The translations under genes were made by a program, and so were the position numbers. From Glandiceps talaboti (taxonomy: Eukaryota; Hemichordata; Enteropneusta; Spengelidae), in assembly GCF_964340395.1 (NCBI RefSeq), contig NC_135563.1, positions 13,335,651 to 13,399,650 of the forward strand: DNA of 64,000 nucleotides. Direction: 5' to 3'. The notes under the pieces are model-generated. The model ran no database searches. It was not told the origin of the DNA and was given only the letters and a program-made list of their open reading frames with translations. This document shows, in pieces, positions 53,458 to 64,000 of this stretch. Each line of letters begins with the position of its first letter. Position 1 is the first letter of the stretch.

Positions 53458-54094
53458 CTACATACACAAAACATATTTTTATCGTAAATTTGTTAAATCA
53501 TTGACTCATATTAACTTATGGTTACTGTAATAAATCTTATATATTCTATATCCAGTAGTTTTGAAAGTACAATAAATAATTTGCACAAGTCTCGATTCAC
53601 CTTTCATCATATTTGTCACATGTCAAGTTTTTTGTTTATTGTTATTTGTCTTTGTTATTCGTTTGTTTGATTTGTTTTGGTTTGGGGGGTTGGAGGATGG
53701 AGGGGGAGGGGGGGGGAAGAATACAGGATTAATGTCTGTACAGGTCTCAAAACACTACACTGATTAATTCATCATATCATAAACAATCAACAGTTTCCAT
53801 CTGTAATTTGAACTTTTTAGTGATTTCATTTTTGTATTTGTGTGTCTAGTAGTTCAAAAGTTGACATGTATTGTATACTTTGATTTCAATACAGCTGCTT
53901 ACATCAAGTGTAAGTATTAAGTACTTTGCCTATATCCCTGGATGCCCTCCTTCTTTTTCCACAGACGTGACCAAACTTAATAGTGGTCTTAGTACAGACT
54001 CCTTTATGTTAACATGAACCTTGTGCATACACTATTTCCACTTGTGTATTCTGGTTTCATTTTCTTCCTATATTCTCACACAGTAGAAAATATT

Positions 54095-55175
54095 TACTTG
54101 GGGTTGTCTGCGACTGAACGGTGAGCTTGTGTGTGCCTCAAACTACTGTAGTCTGGGTTTCAATTAACCCACACTATGCTGACCAGGTTTGAGTAATTTA
54201 AACAAGTCTTGTAAAAGACACAGTCCCCCCACCAATACATAAATTCTATGTGACTGAATGGAGACATTCTTTATGTGACTGAATGGAGACATTGATTGAA
54301 AAGAAATTGGTGGCAACAAATCAATTCTACAAAGTTATTGTGATAATGCAGGAAATGGCTGGATTTTGATAATTGACCCTGAAGGTCAGGATCAAAGGTC
54401 AATGTCTTATAAGACATTTCAACCTGACATGGGTACATGCTTGAATGATGTATAGTTTTTGAGTTATGCAGCAGATCATGATTGTTTACGACAATTATGG
54501 CCGCCATTCAGTAAAATGTGATATGAGCACCAAAAGTAATACATGTAATAACTCTTGTTCTGTAGTAACTTTAAACATGAACTAAATGAAATTGGCAATA
54601 TATAAATTACAATGTATCTGTGATAGACAACAAATGGTTTCATTTTGAAAATTGACCCTGAAACTCAAAGTCAACACTCAAAAAAAAGCTTGCACCTGAT
54701 AATATGGAGGTGGACACTTGAATCGAGTCTCTCTGTAGAACAGTTTTTGAGTTATATTTAGTAAATATTGATTTTTAACTACAAATATGGTCACAATTTG
54801 GTCAAATTTGCATATGTCGCAAAACAAAGTGACGTGCATATGTCCTATAGGACATATTATCTTTGTGCAAGGTTTGAAAGAACTAACATATTGCATGTCT
54901 AAGAATTGACATGTTACAGTCAGATGCACAGACGCACGGGCGGACCTCATCGTAACAGTCCCCCTTCAATGGACTATAAATTAACCAGGTCTGTATATAT
55001 ACATGTATGAAGGGTGCTGTTCAGTTTAACCCAAATGAACAATAACAGTTTTCTTGGTTACTAGTTTCCCCCTGCTTAACACTAGGGCAGTGCACTAGGG
55101 TGCTGCTCAGTGGTAATCATTCAACAAGATTTCCCAATTTATATGGACCAATAAAAGATTATTATTATTATTATT
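54095..55175 (+). mobile_element. SINE apparently split by a ~750-bp insertion
   Basis: The head at 54095-54235 has cgactgaacggtgagcttgt and a B-box-like gggtttcaattaaccc. The matching tail, with ggtgctgttcagttt, tttccccctgcttaac and a terminal (att)n tract, only resumes at about 55010-55175. The block between contains diverged segments of the type ttttgataattgaccctgaa and an end with gcacagacgcacgggcggac. The words acagtccccc occur at both junctions (about 54220 and 54954), which would fit a target-site duplication. Confidence 0.45.
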
Positions 55176-57677
55176 GAATTATTATTTAATATCATTATTA
55201 TTTACAATTACAGAATTTAGACCAAGTGCAGCTTACGTAAATCTGTTAGCCTAAAAAAATCCAGGCAAATGGGGGTTTTAGAATGTGATGGGAAAATAAG
55301 GAATTCAAAACCCCAATTCACACGGCTTCCAGAATTTGTCTACTCACTTGATCTGTGATTCCATTCTATATGATAATTCTGTATCCAGTATACTTGTAGC
55401 AGAGTCACAGACCCAGTGAGTAGACAGGTTAATATAAAGCAGTATTTGGTTGACATCAACATACCTTCTATATTATTAAATTATCTCATGCAAAATTTAC
55501 AGCATGGTGTTAATTCTAAATTATGCCCTATGGTATTGCAGAAATGTTTCAAAAATCTAGAAGACAAAAAAACAATAATTATGGATTTAAAGAAATACAT
55601 AAATATTTCACGCAATGTGAAAAAAATATGAGATTGTATTAGACCTGATTTTAAGGCTCTCTAGGAAAGCGAGGAAAAAGGTCTTTTAAAACAGGTCTCG
55701 GGCTACTAATTAACAAATTCAGTGTATTAGAGTTCATTAAAACCGAGTTAAAATGAGATTATATAACTGAGAATCCATGCTGTTATGACCAACTGTATGA
55801 AAAGTTGTGTAATGAATGTAAAGAGTCCAAGATCAGGCTATACACAGCTAGCCTGGAAACCATGCTAACATATACAATACTGTAATACAATGCACAAGTC
55901 CCAGGATAGTCTAACTTTAATTCTATCTGTTGCTTCCCCTGGGTTAGTCTGCAGTGTAGTCTGGATGCCAACGTGGTCTCTAACTGAGTAGAGGTGTAAA
56001 TCATACGATACCATATAGGAACTAGACTAGTTTGTAAGGTATATCATACATTGTAAAAAGAGATCTTGTGATTCCATGAAGGAAATACCCCAGGATTGTT
56101 ACACTAGTTTACAGATACTCAGATAGTAACTATTTTATGACAGGGCTTTTAATCATTTCATAAACTGAGAAGCTATATTTAACTCAGAATAAAATTACAC
56201 ATCAAGAGATTTTACGAGCTATACTGATTTATTTTTTGGATAGGAATTTATTTTCACTTTAACAATTTTAAATGTTGTCTTATTTCTGCAATAATAACAA
56301 TAGTGTATTACTTTTGGCGTTTTTCTCAGTATTTCTCTGCTATGAAATCAGCTGATGTCTGGAATCAGTGTTCAAATCTTCCACAAAATTAAGTGCTACA
56401 TAATACAACATTATACATGTTAAACAGATGTGGCAGGCTATACTTCACGTTATTTCAGATTATATAGGACATTTGGCAAATGGACAAGTTTTCAGATACT
56501 AATCTTTAGTTTATAAATAATTAACACAAAATCTTGCAAAGTGATTATAATTTATTTTGATTTATGAGTTACACTATTGAGTTTAGTACTTTACTTTATT
56601 GCCTTTTACTGTTGTATGGCAAAAATACAAATATCATAAATGTAACTTTTGAATAATTTGATTTTCTTGAATCATAATGTCAACACATAAATAATAAAGA
56701 TTTCTCAAGAACGAATGTTTATGGACTCTAGGTTCAAAGTTACAAGTAGTCTAGTCTGCCTATATGGTATTCATTACGGTTAAAAATTTTGACTCAGAGA
56801 ATTAAAAAAATGTTGACTGAGTAGAAATTTTCATTTTAACTCAAATATGTCAAATGGATAGCTTAGTTTTAAATTCCCATACATCTTTATAATTCTCCTA
56901 TAAATTTTTTCGTTTTTGAAATGATTCATTTGTTCCTTTCAAAAGGGCAAAAGAGCACTAAACACTTTCTTGGTAATTTGGATGTTTTTAGTTGCCAAGG
57001 AAGAGACCGGGACTGTCTTTTATGTCATGAAATAACAATTTAGGACTGCAAGGGAAATGGACTGATTGTTGAAGTGATTGTGGTGACTCCAGCCAGGACC
57101 AGCGCTGCCCTCAGGATATGTTTGCTATCTACAATGTACTCAATATAGTCAGAATAGCTTCATATTGAAATGACACAGTTACATACAATTAACAACTACA
57201 TTCAATTACATGGCAATCATTACTATTGTCTTCTCGGTCTCAATTATTCTACTAAAATTTCAAATAAAACTACTTTAAATCTTATCTCAAAGTTTTCTAA
57301 ATTGATACAAGAAAAGACCTGATTGTTTGTAAACAGCTTGTATTCATTACTTCTGTTTCAACAAAATTCAGACGCTGATACCTATCACGACCTATGACCT
57401 CTGTTTAAGATTTATGCATCCACTAGATATTTGTTTATCATCATCTATCATACATCACTGCCACCATACTTAATCTATTGAAATGTACACACACATAAAA
57501 TTTCTAAAATTTTCAAAAGTATGATCTATTGGATACTTTTTATATATATTTTACAAGTAACAAGTACTAAAAAGAATAAATTACAGATCCCAAATTGTAT
57601 TTTAGTATTCAAAAAGTCGGGAGCTTTAATCTTTTTCTTTTATATTCTTTCTTTGTGTATGACCGACGGACGTACAG

Positions 57678-57834
57678 AAGACAAATATATAGCTGCCAAC
57701 AGCATCATGTCTGAGATGTTGAAGTCCCTCCCCCTGACACAAAAAACTCCAGAGTCATTAAACCTTTTTGACTTGTATCGCCACCTCAATGAGAAGGATG
57801 TACATAATGACCTTGCTGGGGAAGTGATCTGCAA
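57678..57834 (+). CDS. Exon-like patch of unknown identity
   Basis: A stretch richer in G+C than its surroundings is open between a plausible acceptor (cgtacag|aag) and a plausible donor (gcaa|gtaaac). It encodes about 52 residues including YIAANSIMSEMLKSLPL and LFDLYRHLNEKDVHN, an amphipathic, protein-like composition. I do not recognise the sequence and found no partner exon on this strand within the window. It could be a real exon of a gene nested in or beside ENTPD, a pseudogene fragment, or chance. Confidence 0.2.
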
Positions 57835-60800
57835 GTAAACATTTATATAAAGAGTGACCTCCCTTGACAATGAAAAACATACACCACCTGAAAAAAGCTT
57901 CAAATATAAAATTGAGTCTTTAAAGTTGAAACCACGAACCGTATCAATGACACGTTCATTTATGTTTTCAATGTGTTCATATTTATCTGTTACTAGGCTG
58001 TGATGTAAACAGTACCCCTGCTGCTATGCCAATATCACATACACTTACATATTTCATACTGAGAATAAATAAACACTATGTTTCTTTATATATTTGCATT
58101 TAGTTTAGATTTTGATTCATTCTGTGATTTTTGCCGGTGTGTTCATTCCAATAAAAATAGAACAAAGTAAGGCACTTTCCTAAAACTTTTGACACTGATA
58201 CCAGCAAAATTGAAATAAAAGTAAAACCAGCTGACTTTAATTTCTAACCAAACATTCAATCTTTCGCAGTGAAAATAAAATTTCATATCAATCACGATAT
58301 GTAGAGTTGGGTAAATCAATATGAAAAACTATTTTTTGGTATCTTGACCCCCAGCAGCAAAGTTATTTTTTGTGTAATATTTTTACAATATTAAGAGTCA
58401 AAACTAATTTTAGGTTACAAAAATACACTTGCTGTACAGGTCATTATAACGCTCTTGACCGCTGGACAAAAACATGAATATTTATCAAAAAGTTAGTTGA
58501 ATGTTAGATTTTCTGTACCTATCTTAACAAAAACCTTTTGAATCAGTGATATGCATGAATGAGCAAACACACTGGTGTGATTTTTTTTGAAGGTCATCCA
58601 TGTCAACCAGAATTCTTTTAAAAAACATTCAAATGAAATATTACCACAAACTTCAACTCCTACACACCGAAATTACTAGTTCCGTCACCTGCTGAGTAAT
58701 ATCAGCAGAATTATTCTATCATAAATCAAGAAGTTATTTCTCAGTTTCAAGGTCCAGCCGATGTCAACATACTACTACTACTACTACTACTACTACTAGT
58801 ACTACATAACAAATAGGCTTCACATCTAACACCTATCAATATCAGTGGACCCCATTTTGAATCCGACATGTCGGTCGATAAAAACCAAACACAACCAATT
58901 TGTTTCCAAAAAGTTCTGAGAATTTGACAGGGACAAAATCTGTAGATTGTTCTACCAACCAAGGTATTTATCACAGACATAAAATATAAGATAAACGGAT
59001 ATAGTCTAGTTTTACAGATTTCAGGGACAAATCAACCCTAAAAAGATAAAAGTTTATAGCTTGTTGTCAGACTGTATGGAATTTAGCCTGTCTACTAAAA
59101 CAGCAGTAAAATTAATTAAAAGTAGGAGCATTTTCAACACACACTAAACCCAAAATTTTCATAAACCTGAAATTTAAAATTCTAAATATCGAAAAAAAAT
59201 TCACAATTTTGCTGTCCATAATTTTTTCATGTTTGAGAATCAAGAATTCTCATTTTGACTGACTGAATTAATCAAACATAGAAATAATTTTAAAATTCTG
59301 ATTACTTTATTAGAATTAAACAAAATTAACTTTTTTTATGATTTGCGACTAAAATATAAATAAACAAATACTAGTAAATAAATCATTTAATTCCTAAGTT
59401 TGAAAAACTGCCTTGAAATTGACAAATGTGTCAAGTTCACAAAATGATAGTCTGGCAACGTTCATTTCAAGACATCAAGCTTCTAGTCTAGTTTCAAGTT
59501 GTGTGTCTAAAATCACCACACAACGTGAATTCTGGCTCCCAGACTACATTTGTGCCAACAGAACTGAACTCTTTCTCCCAAAACACAGGAGCCATGTTTA
59601 AATTTTACAAGTTTTATCTAATAAGACCAAGTAAAAACTATCTTATGGTCCTGATTTAGCTTTCAAAAATTTGTATATTTCTAGTAGTATCGACAATATT
59701 TTTCTATTCATTTAAAAAAGGGGTGGACATGACATCTCTACATGATACTTTTAAAAAATTTCACACCATTTACAACATATTTTGATCAAACTACATAAAT
59801 TAAACGAGAAAAAATACACAGGGTTAAACAGTTAAAAGACTAATTTTTTCAGAAATGATAATAGTTGAAAGTTGATTTTTACGCTGCAGATATTATCAAA
59901 TAGTATTCACTTTGAAATTTGCAAACTAATTAACAGTCACCCTTAATTTTGAACTTCAACGAGTTTTAATTATATTGTGCGCTCAACTGTTTTAAAAATC
60001 TACATCTTGAAATTGTTAGTCGGCCATTCAAACAATCACATTGAAATTGTGTGTGGGTTCATTCAATCACTAACAACAGAGCTAAAACTTTTCTGTAAAA
60101 TAAATAAAAGAAAATGTTTGTCGGTGCCAAAACCATATAAGCTGATATTCCCAAGAGTAAGAATTCAGACAAGCTTTTTTTTTGTTCCCCTACTGGACTT
60201 GGTTGCAGCTTGTAATTAGTGCAATTGTTTTTAGTAATTTGTGTATAGTAATTAGGTATTACAACTACTGGGGAGATAAAACTGCATTCATACATTCCAA
60301 TACACTGACTCGACTGGGGTTGTTAATATATGCAAATCACACTGAATAGAGTGACAAGCAATAGTTTGTACAAGACAGGTGGTGCAGACAATACCCTTAA
60401 TACTTATCTGTGATAACTCTAAAACTGTTTTACTGCTATGCCTTTCTAAACAATGTGAACAAAATTAGCATTTATACACCGCAAAAATACTGTGAGAAAC
60501 TTTACTTCTGTGTGATTAAGTCTTTTGGTATTTGTATTATTATCACTCCATAATACTTCCTTTCCACTTGGATCAAATATGTTATACTAACACACCTAAT
60601 CTGTTTTCTGACTATTTCCCTATTTTTAAAATTCTTGACTATTTTCTAATGATATTTCAGTATGAAACAGTATAATACCGAAGTATTTAGTGAAAGATAA
60701 TAAAGCTTCAAAGGATAAAGGTGATATTCACTTACCACAGTAAAGGACAAATTGGCAATTTTTTTTTTTTTTTTTTTTTTGGCGACATGATTTTAATATA

Positions 60801-62859
60801 TCAAATAAAAATTTCTATTCACAGAAAAAAAAAACAGTTTTTGAGAGGGAAATTAATCCCAAATTTTCACTTTCATCAGCGACATCAGTAAAGTTTGGGA
60901 TTCCATTAAAAAACTTTACTCTGTACATCAAATATTCATTTGTAGCTATGAACTCAGAATCCATGAACATTCATTCTGCTATGTTTTATCACGACTGTCA
61001 CACACTGTGTATCCATCTTCCTGTCTCCAAACATGTCTTTATCCACATGACAACAAAGTTATTACGCAGTAATGATGTATATGACATGTTGATAATATAA
61101 CCAACAAGTTATAACATGTTATAGCGGTCTGATGCACTGATAAAATTATTCTCTTTTTTTAACAAAATTTACACTGCCCCCTGTCAGTGCCAAAAGTAAA
61201 TATTTTACCAAGAAATGTGTGGTTAAGATGCATATTTTCCACGAACAGAAATTCACAAAGTCGTTCATATTGCCTACATTATCACAAGTAACTTAATCAA
61301 ATACCATGAGAATGTTGGCAAAGTTCCTAAATTTGGAATCTGTATCACTGAATTGATAACAGGAGCAACAAGTTTTAAGTGAATTTTGACACCCCTATTT
61401 TACAAATGGTTTGTTCAAGCTGTGTTTATTTTCGGCTTTTTGATGGAGGGAACAATGGGACCTGATTTGTTTGAAGACAGTACTATTGACCCAATCCAAA
61501 TACACCATGCCTCTATAACCATCTGCTAACTTTCACTAAGTACTTGTAAACATATTAAAAATCATCACACATAACATGACCAGGGGTCACGATATTATCA
61601 CAGTGAAATGTCCTAGCTTAAATACAGGAGATTAAAATATTAACAGTGGTGGAATGCATAACACAGTATGTTATCACATGGTGACCTAAATGTGATGAAC
61701 GTCACAAATTTCTGTCCTAGAAAAATAAGCCATTAATTGGGACAAGTGAAACATATACACATGAAATATTGACAGATATGTTTCCCTTGTAATCTACACC
61801 ACCGAGTAACTAAAATCTCACATCAAAACCAGATTTTTTCAATTTAAATATTTTAATACATTATGTTATTCCCGGGAGATGTTTTCCAGTGATTTGAAAA
61901 TCCTAAATAAATGTAGATTGTGTTATCTAGAGACAAGGTACAGCTACTGAGCTAGTGATGAGGGTACCATCTCAAGACACCTAATCAAGCAATAAAAGTA
62001 GAATATAGCAGTCAGAGCACCCGTACACAAAGTTGAATTGATGCATGAAGGAGGTGACAATTAGTGTACAGTACAATGGCGATGAAAGACTGGACGGGTG
62101 ACTGGACACTTTTAATACAGTTCACATTTGTATACCATCAAATATAACTAGTTCTAATATTAGCCATAACCATTCCAGCATTTCTGGTGCCTCTTTATAA
62201 ACGAAAATTAACGTCCAATCTTTTTTATTGCAAAAACTGTATGTACTGTAAAATCTCTGAATAAGTTTCAGTGCTTTACAGTAAACTAGCCATTGACCCA
62301 TAACCTTGCCAGTACCTCACTGTGGAAAATTAACTATTTTCAATTTTTTTGACCTAAAGCAAGTTATCTCTATTCCTCATCCCTTTTTTTTCATACACTA
62401 GACTAAATCATGTGATCGCTCTCTCCTTGCCCATCTATACTGGGTTGTTTACAAAACAGGATATGTGGTGTTTTTCAAACTAGGAAAGACAAACAACTCT
62501 CTCACATGGTAAACATTTGGCGAAAACCAAACATTCTTACCAATCTATGAAACACCATACTGAATTAAATACTGAATTTGGGAGATGGTTTTATTTTTTA
62601 ACAGAAATTTCAGAGTTAACTATGATGAGAGATTGACCACTGACAACAACACCATGTCAACATCCTCAACTTTTGAATGGCCATTCATGTTTACTGTGAC
62701 CTTGGCAGATAGTTTCAACATGTTTTGTATCATTTACTTTTGGTTTGACGCAAAACATACACAAAATAGTATAGAATGTTTGCATTCCTGTCAACCCTTT
62801 CTCAATTTTCAATTAACTCTCAAAATAAGATTAACATTTCACAGAAACATTCTTATTTA

Positions 62860-63243
62860 GGCCGAATAAAAAAATTGTGTGGTTCCAATTACACTCAATT
62901 TTAGAATAGGGTGTGGTAGGTAGAGTTTTTATTTTATTTCATTACATATTTTTTTCATGTGTGAGTGTCTAGTTCAGGTAGTTATATTTTCCATTGTTTT
63001 CCATATGGTCACTATGTTTTTGGTTTCTTCTCATCAGATGTACGGCCATTACAGCTTGGAAGAACAGTTTTATATTGTCTTTTTAAGTTGGTGTCAGTTA
63101 CCAGCATCCACTATTTCTGGCAAGACTTCACGATTTTCATGATTTTATTACTTTTTCTCAAATATGTAAAAAAAAGTTTAGGATCGGCTGTGAAAAACTA
63201 GGTTGGGTCGAGTAACCAGAACCATACAATTTTATATTAGGCC
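62860..63243 (+). mobile_element. MITE A, full-length copy (~384 bp)
   Basis: Inverted termini ggccgaataaaaaaattgtg and acaattttatattaggcc frame an interior without a transposase frame. Further homologous copies are at 14651-14970, 20750-21090 and 40223-40286. The overlapping plus-strand frames of 61 and 78 residues fall inside the element and recur only as remnants in the other copies. Superfamily not determined. Confidence 0.75.
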
Positions 63244-64000
63244 TTATAGTTACAGATAGCTATCAGATAATTTGAGATAAAATGCGCTAGTAGTAACCTT
63301 ATCGTTTTGCAATGATCATCAGGGGATTACTAAGTAACAATAGGAAAGACATATCAACAGTGAATTGTGTCTTGTACGCTAACAAGTTACTGCATGACCT
63401 AAACAAAACTTGTTCACAACGACAACAATATATGTACTACCAAAACAAAAACAATACGTCAAGCACAAACACAAATAAAAATCTGACTTCAAATTCTCAG
63501 AATTATCACAAAGAAAACATGATACAACATTTGAGAAGAAGTCAATTTATCAAAACGCAGATCTAAATTTGATTCAGACAAAAAGATCTCCACTTACTAA
63601 TTGATAGCCTTGAAGACTTCAATAATAGAAATTTCTAAAGTTGAAACTTTAACAAGAATAGTTGAACAAATTTTGGCAGTCAGTTTTAAAAAGTGTTCAA
63701 TCACATACAGTTTGGGAAAAAAATGTCTTTTTTTTCGTCTTCCTCTTCCCTAGAATTCTCAACAACAAAAATTGTACTATTTAATACGTCATTTGCAATT
63801 TCGATCTTGATGTCTTTGACAACAGTACAGAAAATTCCCATGCCCAAACTGCCATGGGGTGGGTGAAAATATTGAATATCTTTGAAAATATACAACAACC
63901 ATACAATGGAATTGTAATGAAACAAAAGGAATGCTAATTTCCAGATAATCTCCAATTTAAGGTGATAACGATATTATGTGATCATTCTCATTCTAGTCTT

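Larger units (their letters stand above)
53458..64000. other. Right flank: repeats, no recognised gene
   Basis: Should contain the 5' part of the ENTPD transcript or its first intron. I scanned for a minus-strand apyrase region 1 exon and found none. It holds SINE pieces, a 380-bp MITE, a poly-T run at 60758-60780, an (act)n tract at 58770-58798 and one exon-like patch at 57678-57834. Much of 58-63 kb is AT-rich sequence in which I see nothing. Confidence 0.55.

Noticed and set aside
59413-59601. Candidate first exon of ENTPD on the minus strand near 59.6 kb
   Set aside because: A minus-strand ATG (MAPVFWEKEF...) is present but with no membrane segment and no apyrase motif.
63095-63115. Minus-strand DAG-like triplet resembling apyrase region 1
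   Set aside because: It falls inside MITE A and the surrounding residues do not match the family.

Overview
This is a window of nuclear DNA from an intron-rich animal, AT-rich outside the exons. Five conserved protein-coding genes with animal-type exon/intron structure are visible, in the order UROS(-), BCCIP(+), DHX15(-), DDX56(+), ENTPD(-). Proteins are bilaterian-like and closer to vertebrate forms than to yeast. The repeat load is MITEs with terminal inverted repeats, a tRNA-derived SINE, minisatellites and long tetranucleotide tracts. This suggests a marine invertebrate such as a mollusc, brachiopod, hemichordate or other non-vertebrate bilaterian, but I cannot name the species or phylum.

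Layout. Positions 1-925 are a ~47-bp minisatellite. UROS (haem synthesis) runs leftwards from a 5' UTR exon near 18 kb through six recognisable coding exons (13960 down to 2117), and its last exon(s) lie beyond the left edge. BCCIP starts at 18058, back to back with UROS across a very short shared promoter, and ends at 24181. DHX15 (spliceosome-release and ribosome-biogenesis helicase) is complete on the minus strand from 34412 to 26983, tail to tail with BCCIP. DDX56 (nucleolar helicase for the large ribosomal subunit) is complete on the plus strand from 34737 to 42910 and shares a second head-to-head promoter with DHX15. An ENTPD1/2/3/8-type cell-surface nucleotidase occupies 53457 down to 45965. 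Its first coding exon(s), with the N-terminal membrane anchor and apyrase region 1, were not found here. From 53.5 to 64 kb I see mainly repeats and non-coding DNA plus one unexplained exon-like patch near 57.7 kb.

How the genes relate. Four of the five are housekeeping genes arranged as two divergent pairs, with ETS-type sites in both shared promoters. BCCIP, DHX15 and DDX56 all have links to ribosome or RNA metabolism, so co-regulation is plausible. From memory of the human genome, UROS and BCCIP are also head to head on chromosome 10q26, and BCCIP converges there with DHX32, a DHX15 paralogue; this window looks like the ancestral version of that block. Joined coding exons of BCCIP, DHX15 and DDX56 come to exact multiples of three (322, 752 and 562 codons plus stop), which supports the exon boundaries given. 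No retrovirus, LTR element, Polinton or other capsid-bearing element was recognised.
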